Assembly: GCF_900104725.1 (NCBI RefSeq)
Contig: NZ_LT629758.1
Location: 4,354,501 to 4,418,500 of the forward strand
Reading direction: 5' to 3'
DNA from: Actinoplanes derwentensis
GTDB lineage: Bacteria; Actinomycetota; Actinomycetes; Mycobacteriales; Micromonosporaceae
Length of the DNA stretch: 64,000 nt
Made by a program: the position numbers and the translations under genes
In this document: positions 29,890 through 38,335 of the stretch, in pieces
Layout: each line of letters begins with the position of its first letter
How positions within the stretch are numbered: position 1 is the stretch's first letter
The notes under the pieces: generated by a model
Told to the model about the DNA's origin: nothing
Database searches by the model: none
What the model saw: only the letters and a program-made list of their open reading frames with translations

Positions 29890-30897
29890 TCAGGTGCAAC
29901 GGGCCGTGCCTTCGTCCAGCACGGCCCGGTTCGATTCCAGGGCGTCGAACTTCCAGCTGTACGAGTCGGTGCGCAACGTCAGCACGAGCACACCGTGGTA
30001 GTCGTACTCGGTGAACTCGGCGGTCGGCTCGCCCTCGGGGACGGGGTCCTCCGGCCGGTAGTGCGCCTGTCCCCCGGTGCCCACCACGAACTGCCGCACC
30101 CCGCGCTCGTCGGCGCGCCCGGCGTCGTTCAGCGGGCCGAACCGTTCGTACTGCGCGTCGTGCCCGGACAGCACCAGGTCCACCCGGTTCGTGTACAGGG
30201 TCCGGTACAGGGCCGCGGTCCGGTCGTCCGCCCCGGCGATCCCGGACGACCAGCGCGGATGGTGCCAGGCCGCGATGACGCACCGGCGGCTGTTGGCGGC
30301 CAGGTCGGCGGCCAGCCAGGTCTGCTGCGGCGACCCGGTCCCGCAGCCGCCGGTCACGATCGAACAGTTGGAGTTCAGCACCACCAGATGCCACTGCCCG
30401 ATCTGCTCGGACCAGTAGCCGCGGGGGTCCCGGACCCGCTCACCGAAGTAGGTGAGGAACGACGACGCCTCCGGCGCCTTGTACTCCTGGTTGCCGAAGA
30501 CCGGGACGGTACGGTCGCGCAGCCGTCCGTAGGAGGGCCCGTAGACCGTCCGGTACGCCTCGACGGTCGGCACCTCGTGCTGCAGGTCACCCAGGGCCAG
30601 CAGGATATCCGGGTCGGCGGCGACGGCGAGATCGGACACCGCCTGCTGGCGGCACCGGTCGCCGGTCTCCCGGGTGGACCGTTTCATGTCCGGATCGGTG
30701 GGATCGCAGGCCATGTCGCCGACGGCCACCACGGTCACCTCGTCGGCACCGGCGAACCGGCGGCTCAGCGGCCACAGCAGAAGCACCGCCAGTGCCACGA
30801 CCAGTGCGAACGCGACCCAGGCGTACCGGTGCCGGCGGGCCCACCGCATCCGCTGCCGGGACGGCGCGCCGAGCAGCAGCCGCAATGCCTTGATCAT
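29890..30897 (-). CDS. Membrane-anchored metallophosphoesterase
   Basis: This 335-residue protein has a basic N-terminus, one transmembrane helix (WVAFALVVALAVLLLWPL) and an extracytoplasmic calcineurin-like domain. Metal motifs are GDMAC, GDLQHE, GNQEY (normally GNHE, so one ligand is substituted), WHHPRW and SGHDAQYERF. It resembles secreted PhoD or purple-acid-phosphatase-like enzymes. Start ATG 30897 overlaps the stop of the upstream large membrane protein (ATGA), so the two are co-expressed. Confidence 0.85.
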   Translation of the reverse strand: MIKALRLLLGAPSRQRMRWARRHRYAWVAFALVVALAVLLLWPLSRRFAGADEVTVVAVGDMACDPTDPDMKRSTRETGDRCRQQAVSDLAVAADPDILLALGDLQHEVPTVEAYRTVYGPSYGRLRDRTVPVFGNQEYKAPEASSFLTYFGERVRDPRGYWSEQIGQWHLVVLNSNCSIVTGGCGTGSPQQTWLAADLAANSRRCVIAAWHHPRWSSGIAGADDRTAALYRTLYTNRVDLVLSGHDAQYERFGPLNDAGRADERGVRQFVVGTGGQAHYRPEDPVPEGEPTAEFTEYDYHGVLVLTLRTDSYSWKFDALESNRAVLDEGTARCT

Positions 30898-33800
30898 CGG
30901 CGCCACCGCCACCGGCGTCGGCGCCGGGCCCTCACCGCGGCCGGCCGGCCCGGCGGGAGTCTCCGCAGGTACATGAACCCGATCGAGATCCCCACGGTGG
31001 CCGGCAGCAGGTAGAACGCGTAGCGCGACAGCTGGGACGGGCCGTAGCGGATCTCGAAGGAGCCACCGGCCGGCACCGTCCAGCCGCTCATCCACCCTTG
31101 CAGGGTCACCTTGGTCCCGCCCTCGACCCCGGTCATCTGCCAGCCCGGAGCGGCGCTCTCGGTCAGGGCCAGGACGGTGGAGCCGGGCGCGGTGATCAGG
31201 CCGGAGTACCAGGCCGGGTTGCGCCGTTCCCAGTCCACCGTGGAGGTGGCGGTCCCGGTGCCCTGGTCCCGGACCAGCACGACGGCCGAGGACGACGCCA
31301 CCGGGCGGATCCGGACGCCCCGGTACTCCACCTGGGACTGCTGTTTACCGGCGAGATCACGCAGCCCGTACAGGTAGAGGCGGGCCTCGACGGTGTCCGG
31401 GTCGGGCGGTATCAGCGCCTCGTACGGCGTCCAGCCCTGGTAGACGGCCACCGCCGGCAGTTTGCGGCACAGGTCGGGGCCCCGCAGGTAGAGACAGAAC
31501 TTCGGGTTCCGGAGCGCGACACTGCGGGCCTCCATCGACAACTCGTACAGCGACGCCGATCCGAAGTCCTCGACCCCGGCGCCGATGCAGGCGAGGTGAC
31601 TCACCGCCTTGAGCGTGTACGTGGTCTCACCGTCCACCCCGATCTGCGACTCCGCCTCCAGCCCGGCCTGTTCGGCACTCTGGTCGTCGTACCGGTAGCA
31701 GTCCTCCAGGGGTTCGAAGGGGGTCAGCACCGAGCCGGACGGCCCACCGGCGACGCTGAGTTCGTGCTGTCCGGCGGTCAGGTCGACGCTGGTCTCCGGT
31801 ACCGCCGGGGGCCACACCTCGTGGTTGCCGACCTCCTCCAGCGCCTGCACCTGGACCGTGCGGTACTCCACCACGGTCTTGGGCGCCAGCCGCCGGCCCA
31901 CGTCGGCGTGCAGGATGATCTCCAGCGATCCGTCGGATTCGATGGTCGTCGCCCCTTCGAACGGGGTCCAGTCGTTGTTGAGCGTCGCCCGGGCCGCGAG
32001 TTCACAGCCCGCGGTCCCGGACTGCCACAGGCAGATCTGCGGGCGGGCCCCGGACACCCGCCGGTACTCCAGGCGGACCCGGAAGGTCTGGCCCGCCTTC
32101 GCGCCGTCGACCACGACCCGGCTGCAGGCGGCGTGATCGGCGGCGCTCAGCCGGATCGTGGAGCCGGTCACCTCGCCGATGAGGCCCAGTTCCTTCCAGG
32201 GCCGGGGTTCGTACTCGTTGCAGTCGAAGACCGGGCTGAACCCGCTCACCTTCGCCGGTTTCGCGGCCGCGGCCAGCAGCGAGACAGTGGTGGCCGCACC
32301 GACCGGCACCGGCGCCGGGTTCGGCACGTCGAGGGACACCATCCGGCGGCTGCCGGTCCGGAGCGCGAGGACCTCCCGCCCGGCCGGCAACGGCACCTCC
32401 AGGTCCGGGCGGCGGGAGACGATACGGCCGTCCACCCGTACCGACGTCGGATCCTCCAGCAGCAGACGGTTCCCGGCGATCCGCGGCATCAGGACCGGCG
32501 CGGCCCGGGCCCGCTGGGCCACCGTGTAGCGCCCGCCCGGCACGTCGATCGTCGTCATCGGCGACCCGGTGTCCACCGCCGGGACCGGCCAGTGCACGAC
32601 ATCGCCGGTCACCGTCGCGGTGTCGTCCACCCGTGGGCTGGTGGTGGCCTCGCTGGTGTCCACGCGTGCGGCTATCGCGGTCCGCGACCCGACCGTGCCG
32701 AGGACCGCCGCGCCTGCCTCCGGCCGGGCCGGGGCGTCGAGCACCCGGTCGTACGTCCGGACGGTCGGGCTGGTGCCGGAACCGACCCGCCACACCTGGA
32801 GCAGGCCGTCGACCTCCAGTTCCGCGCCCGCCACCCGGGCCATCGCCGCCGACAGCACCCGGCCGTCGGCGAAGTTCCGGTTGGGCAGGCCACGCACCAG
32901 GTCGTGCCGGACGATCACCCGGCTCGCCCCGATCGCGTCCAGCAGCCGCGGGACCGGGGCCAGGTCACCGGCCAGCAGCGCGCTCTCGATCAGCCGCAGG
33001 TTGGCGGCGAACCCCGGCACGTCACCGAAGTAGCCATCCGGTTTCGGTTGCACCACCGGATGCTTGATCAGCAGGTTGGCGATGGTGTCCGCGCCGAAGA
33101 ACCCCCAGGTCGTGGGCATCTGGTAGTAGTCGTCCAGAGGCAGCACGAAGACCTTGCCCGGCCGGGGGTCGGCGTCGATGTGCTCGGCCACGTCCCACCA
33201 CTCCTGCGCCACCCGCACGTGCATCGAGGGCTGGGTCGGCCGTTCGTCGGGCATCACCCCGCCGGTGTACAGCGGGTACGGGTAGGCCAGCACCAGCAGC
33301 ACCGGCAGCGCCGCGGCGGCCTTCTGGACCGGCAGCCGGCGAAACCGCAGCAGCAGCCCCTCGACCGACACCGCGAGCATCACGCCGAAGAACGAGATCA
33401 GCAGCTGGCCCAGCTTGCTCATCGGCTCGCGGAACAGCCAGAACCCCGGCGCGTGCAGGTAGAGCAGCAGATTGAGGTCGCCGAAGGGTGGGCGCAGGCC
33501 CTTGGCCAGGAACACGAACAGCAGGATCACCAGCAGCAGCCCCAGGGTGGCCCGCCGCAGCCGTCGGGCCGCCACCAGCGGTGCCAGGAAGACCAGCGCC
33601 GGCAGCAGGTAACGGATCCAGATCCACCACGGCTCGTCCAGATCGGTGGCGAACGGCAGGTACTGCGGCAGGAACCAGGCCCAGTTCGCGACCATGGTGA
33701 GGATGTTCGGCGGCAGGTTGTTCACCTGTGACCAGGACCAGTTCGTCGGATCGGTGAAGGTGGCGTTCGCGGTGGCCCCGCCCCCGCCGGTGAAACTCTG

Positions 33801-34778
33801 CGCCAGCGGCAGCAGCCACCACAGGTTCAGGCAGAGCGCCCAGGGGATGGCCGCGACGAACCATTTGAGCAGGCGCCAGGCGGCGTGCCGGCCCATCAGC
33901 AGGGCGGCCAGCAGCGGAGTGCCGGCCACCGCCCACGCGTAGGCGACGACGAGCATCGGCGGGTTGAAACTGAGGAACGACGTCGGCATCAGGGCGAACC
34001 CGGCGATCGGGGTGGGTACCCGCCGGCCCAGGGCCACCCGCATGGCGACTCCGGTGATCAGCGCGACCGACCCCACCGAGATGACGTTGAGCGGGTTCGG
34101 CAGGCGGGTCAGGAAGAAGCCGTTGAGCATCCCGAACGCCCCGGCGACCACGATCCCGGCCGGGCTGCGGACGAACGCCCCGGCTAGGTACGCCACCCCG
34201 AACCCGACCAGTCCGTAGATGCACGTGTAGTAGAGCCACTGGGCGGAGTACTCGGTGAGCCCGGCGTACCGGCACAGCCGGATCAGCAGGAACTCGAAGG
34301 CCCGGGCCATGGTGTACGCGGCCGAACCGGCACCGGTCGCCTGATGGTTCCACGACCAGGCCATCTCCGGTTCCCACCCCCGGCGGATGAACGCGCCCAT
34401 GTCACCACCGGCGATGAACGTCCCGGTCCGGAACCAGCGGCTGACGATGAACACGTCCAGCGCCAGCACCAGCAGGTAGGGCCGCGCCGCCAGCAGCGCC
34501 GGGCGCACCGGCAGGTCACGTGCCGGCAGCCGCCGGTGAGCGCGCAGCCCCAGCAGGCCGAGCGGCACCGCCAGCGCGGTGAGCGCCAGCCCGGCCAGGA
34601 CCGTGTAGAAGACCAGATCGGTGTAACCGAACGAGTGTGCCGGGCCGCAGGCCGCGAAGAGGACGACGGCCAGCCCGATCACCGGACGCCACAGCCGGTC
34701 CATCGCCGCGATCGGGAACCGGCGCCGGTGGCGGGACACCGGCCGGCTGGGCTGGTCCCCGGCGACTGGGAGCGGCAC
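30894..34778 (-). CDS. Giant membrane protein, AftD/DUF3367-like arabinofuranosyltransferase family candidate
   Basis: This 1294-residue protein has about a dozen membrane segments in the first half. The early loop IAGGDMGAFIRRGWEPE looks like a GT-C acidic active-site loop. The long extracytoplasmic C-terminal half contains repeated carbohydrate-binding-like units, each with paired cysteines (for example FDCNEYEPRPWKE and EDCYRYDDQ). One terminal helix and a basic tail follow. Size and layout match the AftD group of envelope glycosyltransferases, though the substrate here is unknown. GTG start at 34778 follows GGAGGT. Confidence 0.7.
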   Translation of the reverse strand: MPLPVAGDQPSRPVSRHRRRFPIAAMDRLWRPVIGLAVVLFAACGPAHSFGYTDLVFYTVLAGLALTALAVPLGLLGLRAHRRLPARDLPVRPALLAARPYLLVLALDVFIVSRWFRTGTFIAGGDMGAFIRRGWEPEMAWSWNHQATGAGSAAYTMARAFEFLLIRLCRYAGLTEYSAQWLYYTCIYGLVGFGVAYLAGAFVRSPAGIVVAGAFGMLNGFFLTRLPNPLNVISVGSVALITGVAMRVALGRRVPTPIAGFALMPTSFLSFNPPMLVVAYAWAVAGTPLLAALLMGRHAAWRLLKWFVAAIPWALCLNLWWLLPLAQSFTGGGGATANATFTDPTNWSWSQVNNLPPNILTMVANWAWFLPQYLPFATDLDEPWWIWIRYLLPALVFLAPLVAARRLRRATLGLLLVILLFVFLAKGLRPPFGDLNLLLYLHAPGFWLFREPMSKLGQLLISFFGVMLAVSVEGLLLRFRRLPVQKAAAALPVLLVLAYPYPLYTGGVMPDERPTQPSMHVRVAQEWWDVAEHIDADPRPGKVFVLPLDDYYQMPTTWGFFGADTIANLLIKHPVVQPKPDGYFGDVPGFAANLRLIESALLAGDLAPVPRLLDAIGASRVIVRHDLVRGLPNRNFADGRVLSAAMARVAGAELEVDGLLQVWRVGSGTSPTVRTYDRVLDAPARPEAGAAVLGTVGSRTAIAARVDTSEATTSPRVDDTATVTGDVVHWPVPAVDTGSPMTTIDVPGGRYTVAQRARAAPVLMPRIAGNRLLLEDPTSVRVDGRIVSRRPDLEVPLPAGREVLALRTGSRRMVSLDVPNPAPVPVGAATTVSLLAAAAKPAKVSGFSPVFDCNEYEPRPWKELGLIGEVTGSTIRLSAADHAACSRVVVDGAKAGQTFRVRLEYRRVSGARPQICLWQSGTAGCELAARATLNNDWTPFEGATTIESDGSLEIILHADVGRRLAPKTVVEYRTVQVQALEEVGNHEVWPPAVPETSVDLTAGQHELSVAGGPSGSVLTPFEPLEDCYRYDDQSAEQAGLEAESQIGVDGETTYTLKAVSHLACIGAGVEDFGSASLYELSMEARSVALRNPKFCLYLRGPDLCRKLPAVAVYQGWTPYEALIPPDPDTVEARLYLYGLRDLAGKQQSQVEYRGVRIRPVASSSAVVLVRDQGTGTATSTVDWERRNPAWYSGLITAPGSTVLALTESAAPGWQMTGVEGGTKVTLQGWMSGWTVPAGGSFEIRYGPSQLSRYAFYLLPATVGISIGFMYLRRLPPGRPAAVRARRRRRWRWRR

Positions 34779-34945
34779 GGCATACCTCCGACATCTACCT
34801 CGAAACCTCCCATCGGCGGCTCGCCCGATCCGCTGAGCGGCCGAACCCCGAAGGCGAGTTCAAGCAGTTCAAGACCGGCTCAGGACGGGTGCAAGGTTGT
34901 CCGGCAGCCGTTCCCTTCCCCGGCGGGGTACCGCAGTCTCATCTC

Positions 34946-35464
34946 ATGCCGATCGCCACCGTCACCCGCCGCTTCGCCGCCGTTCTTCTGCTGGCCCTGG
35001 GCCTGAGCTGCGCGCTGCTGCTTCCCGCGACGCCCGCCGGCGCGGTGGCCGGGTCCGACCGGCTGGTCCTCAACTGGGAGGCCGACGGTGCCCGGCTCAA
35101 CGTCGTCGGCGCCGGTTACCGCGCCCGGGACCTGGTCGAGGTCCGGCTCGGCAGCAGCCCGATCCAGCAGGCCCGGGGTGACGAGAACGGCCGCATCGAG
35201 GTGACCGTTCCGGAGACCCTTCTCGCCGCCGGTACCTCGGGCAGCAGCATCGTGATCTCCGGCCGCTCGGTCTCCGGCACCTCCCGCATCCTGATCTCGG
35301 CGGTCCCGCCGAAGGCCGCGGCGCACGGCCCGTCCGACGTGCTGCCCTGGACGGTCGGCGCCGGCACCCTCGTCATCCTGCTGGCCGGGTTCTGGCTGCG
35401 CCGCCGCGCCGGGTCGCCGGCCGCCACGGCGCCCCGCGGTTACCGCCGCCGGCACGCCGCCTGA
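34946..35464 (+). CDS. Small secreted membrane-anchored surface protein (copy 1)
   Basis: This 172-residue protein has a Sec signal peptide (RRFAAVLLLALGLSCALLLPATPAGA), a beta-rich domain of about 90 residues, then VLPWTV followed by a hydrophobic helix and an Arg-rich tail. That order mimics a sortase sorting signal, but the motif is not canonical LPXTG. A paralogue with the same layout lies at 48809-49351. Both lie beside PAS-receiver regulators. I know no function for this family. Confidence 0.75.
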   Translation: MPIATVTRRFAAVLLLALGLSCALLLPATPAGAVAGSDRLVLNWEADGARLNVVGAGYRARDLVEVRLGSSPIQQARGDENGRIEVTVPETLLAAGTSGSSIVISGRSVSGTSRILISAVPPKAAAHGPSDVLPWTVGAGTLVILLAGFWLRRRAGSPAATAPRGYRRRHAA

Positions 35465-35569
35465 AACCGGACCGCACCCGAGAACCACACCGTCGCGCTC
35501 TCCGGCCTCGGCACGATCAACATCCGGGCTCCGGCCCGCGGCGTTGTTCCAGCCCGAAAGGTCTCGTAT

Positions 35570-37396
35570 ATGGGTTATGAAGCGCGAACACTCGTCGAGG
35601 CGATCACCGGTCCCGCGGCGATCACCGACCCCGACGGACGTGTACTGATCGCCAACCAGCGGTGGACGGCACCGGGCGGCGATCGTGAGCTGTACCCGCC
35701 CGAAGGCGGATTCCTCGGGGCCTCGCCGGGCCAGTGCGGCGCCCACCGCGGCGTCCTGGAAGCGGTCTGGCACGGCACCCCGGCGACCCCACCGGTCCGG
35801 CTGACCTGCCGGTGCGGCCCGAACGAGCGGGACCTGCAGGTGACCACGCTGACCGACGGCGACGGCACCGAGCACCGGCTGGTCACGGTGACCGCCGACG
35901 ACGCCGGCAACCGGTTCCTGACCCTGCTCAGCCATGAGGCGCGGACCCCGGTGACCACCGTGGTGGCGGCGGTCGAACTGCTCCGGGCACAGCCGATGGA
36001 ACAGGGCCTGCGGGAGATCGTGGACGCGGTCCACCTTTCCGCCCAGGCGATGGAGACGCTCATCGACCGGATGCTCGACCTCGGCAAGCTGGAGGCCGGC
36101 CGGCTTCGGCTGGCCGACGAGCCGGTCGAGGTGGAGAAGCTGCTGGCGGACGTGGTGCAGCGGCTCCAGCGGGACGCCCGCGGTAAGGGAATCCTGTTGC
36201 TGGCGGCTTCCGCGCCGGCGATGTCGCCGTTGATCCAAGGCGATTTCCAGCGGCTGCACCAGGTTCTCGACGCGGTCGTCGGGAACGCCGTCAAGTTCAC
36301 CGCCGACGGCGAGGTGGTGGTGCTGGCCGAGACCACCGGCGACGAGATGTACGCGGTGACCGTGTCGGACACCGGCCCGGGGATCACCGAGTCGCAGCGG
36401 GCCCGGATCTTCGAGCCGTTCACGCAGGCCGACTCTTCACGCAACCGCAGTCACGAGGGCGCCGGGCTGGGTCTGGCCCTGGCTTCCCGGTTGGTCGCCG
36501 AGATGGGCGGCACCATCGGGGTGCAGGAGTCGCCGGGTGGCGGCGCACTGTTCCGGATCCACCTGCCGTTGCGGCCGGTGGCGCACACCGGGCGCGCCGC
36601 CCGGCCGCTGGACCGTCGGCGGATCGCCGTGGTCGCGCCGTCGGACCGGTCCACCCGGGCACTGTCCTGGCTGCTGGCCGGCGCCGGAGCCGACGTCGTC
36701 CCGGCCGACTTCGCCACCGTGACCGCTCCCCTGCCGGGCGTCGACACCGTCGTCTGGTGCGACGACGCGCACGATCCGGAGGCGATACGGCGCACCGACC
36801 TGGTCGTCAAGGCTGTCGGCCCGCAGGGCCGATCCCTGATGATCAGCGCCACCGACCCGCGGACCGGGGTGGTCCGCAAGCCCGGGGTGCTGACCGCGCC
36901 ACTGGTGAGTACCCGGCTGATCGCCGCGCTGAACCAGGAACGGACCGGGGTACGCGGCGCTCCGGTCACGGTTCCGCCGTTGTCCGGTGGCCGGGTGCTG
37001 CTCGCCGAGGACAACGACGTCAACCGGACCGTGTTCCGCCGCATGATCGAGCTGATGGGTGTCACCTGCGACGCCGTCCCGGACGGGACCGCAGCGGTCG
37101 AGGCGGTGCTCAGCGGCACCTGCTACGACGTGGTCCTGATGGACGTCCAGATGCCCCGCACCGACGGGCTGGAGGCGACCCGGCGGATCCGGGCGGCCGG
37201 GTCTCGTACCCCGATCCTGGCTCTGACCGCGACGGTGTCGGCGGACCGGGACGAATGCCTGGCAGCCGGCATGGACGGGCGCCTGAGCAAACCGATCACC
37301 CTGCCCGAGTTGCGGGCGGCACTAGCCCGTTACCTGGAGCACGCCGACCCCGACCTTTTGATCTCTCCAGTCCCCGCAGGGGTGATGGTCCGATGA
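35570..37396 (+). CDS. PAS-histidine kinase-receiver hybrid sensor
   Basis: This 608-residue soluble hybrid kinase has a PAS-like domain (1-110) with C56-x2-H59 and C80-R-C82. HisKA phospho-acceptor His122 lies in LSHEARTPV. The HATPase has NAVKFT, DTGPGI and the G2-box EGAGLGLALASRLV. A degenerate receiver-like spacer follows, then a complete receiver with Asp525 (VVLMDVQMPRTDG). There is no membrane segment, so the signal is cytoplasmic. It is coupled to the next kinase by ATGA. Its PAS domain and receiver are paralogous to the protein at 47494. Confidence 0.92.
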   Translation: MGYEARTLVEAITGPAAITDPDGRVLIANQRWTAPGGDRELYPPEGGFLGASPGQCGAHRGVLEAVWHGTPATPPVRLTCRCGPNERDLQVTTLTDGDGTEHRLVTVTADDAGNRFLTLLSHEARTPVTTVVAAVELLRAQPMEQGLREIVDAVHLSAQAMETLIDRMLDLGKLEAGRLRLADEPVEVEKLLADVVQRLQRDARGKGILLLAASAPAMSPLIQGDFQRLHQVLDAVVGNAVKFTADGEVVVLAETTGDEMYAVTVSDTGPGITESQRARIFEPFTQADSSRNRSHEGAGLGLALASRLVAEMGGTIGVQESPGGGALFRIHLPLRPVAHTGRAARPLDRRRIAVVAPSDRSTRALSWLLAGAGADVVPADFATVTAPLPGVDTVVWCDDAHDPEAIRRTDLVVKAVGPQGRSLMISATDPRTGVVRKPGVLTAPLVSTRLIAALNQERTGVRGAPVTVPPLSGGRVLLAEDNDVNRTVFRRMIELMGVTCDAVPDGTAAVEAVLSGTCYDVVLMDVQMPRTDGLEATRRIRAAGSRTPILALTATVSADRDECLAAGMDGRLSKPITLPELRAALARYLEHADPDLLISPVPAGVMVR

Positions 37397-38271
37397 CCCG
37401 CCACCAGGAAGGCTCCGCGTTGAAACAGGACGTCGTCACCGTCGGAACGGAACTCGCTGCGCTCCGCATCGAACTGGAGCGGGAACGCCAGCACAACGCG
37501 GACCTCCAGCGAACCGTCGAGCGGCTGTATCAGTCGGTGGCCGAGCTGCGCACCTTCGCCCGCGACGTCAGTCACGACCTTAAGGCCCCGCTGGCCGGCG
37601 TCTACGGGTACGCCCAGCTCCTGGAACATCTGGACGTCGGCTACCCCCATCCGCCCGGATACGACGAGTACGTCTCGGAGATCAACCGGAGTGCCGGACG
37701 TATGCGGCAGCTCATCGACGACGTGCTGACCTACGCCAGCACCGAGGACGCCCGGCTGCGGACCGGCCCGATCGACCTGGGAGCCCTCGTCGACGATCTG
37801 GCCACCGACGCGCTCAGCTTGACCACCCCCGTACCCCGGATCACCCGCGACGCGCTGCCCGTCATCCGGGGGGACCACGGCATGGTCCGGCGGCTGATGG
37901 AGAACCTGCTCGGCAACGCGATCAAGTACGTGCCGCTCGGGGAGGCCGCGCAGGTGCACGTAGCCGCGCGGGCCGTCGGGGACGGCACGGTCCGGATCGA
38001 GATCAGCGATCAGGGCATCGGCATCCAGGCCGGCCAGCACGAACTGATCTTCGAGGAGCTGCACCGGTCGCTGCCGGAGGCCTATCCGGGCAACGGGCTC
38101 GGCCTGGCCATCTGCCGCCGGATCGTCCGGCGGCTCGGTGGTGTCATCGCCGCGGACCCGCACTACCAGGACGGGGCACGGATCTGGCTGACGCTGCCGC
38201 TCGAACCGGCGCCGGAGGACGGATTCGCCGTCGCCGGGCCCGAACTTGACCGTACGCATACCCACGTTTGA
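37393..38271 (+). CDS. Soluble histidine kinase
   Basis: This 292-residue kinase has an N-terminal coiled coil (about residues 20-55), His61 in VSHDLKAPLAG, N-box ENLLGNAIKY, G1 DQGIGI and G2 GNGLGLAICRRIV. The layout resembles the kinase core of bacteriophytochromes without a sensory domain. It is translationally coupled to the hybrid kinase at 35570, so they probably form one signalling unit. No response-regulator gene is adjacent. Confidence 0.92.
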   Translation: MTRHQEGSALKQDVVTVGTELAALRIELERERQHNADLQRTVERLYQSVAELRTFARDVSHDLKAPLAGVYGYAQLLEHLDVGYPHPPGYDEYVSEINRSAGRMRQLIDDVLTYASTEDARLRTGPIDLGALVDDLATDALSLTTPVPRITRDALPVIRGDHGMVRRLMENLLGNAIKYVPLGEAAQVHVAARAVGDGTVRIEISDQGIGIQAGQHELIFEELHRSLPEAYPGNGLGLAICRRIVRRLGGVIAADPHYQDGARIWLTLPLEPAPEDGFAVAGPELDRTHTHV

Positions 38272-38335
38272 GCTGTTCTTGAGGTTGCCGCCGATAGTCA
38301 ACCCGGCAAGTGGACGACAGAAGATGAGGGCACCA

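Noticed and set aside
31098..33731. Long plus-strand open frame of 877 codons opposite the AftD-like gene
   Set aside because: Low-complexity, His/Arg/Gln-rich translation without domains. The minus-strand gene has clear membrane topology and a proper start site.
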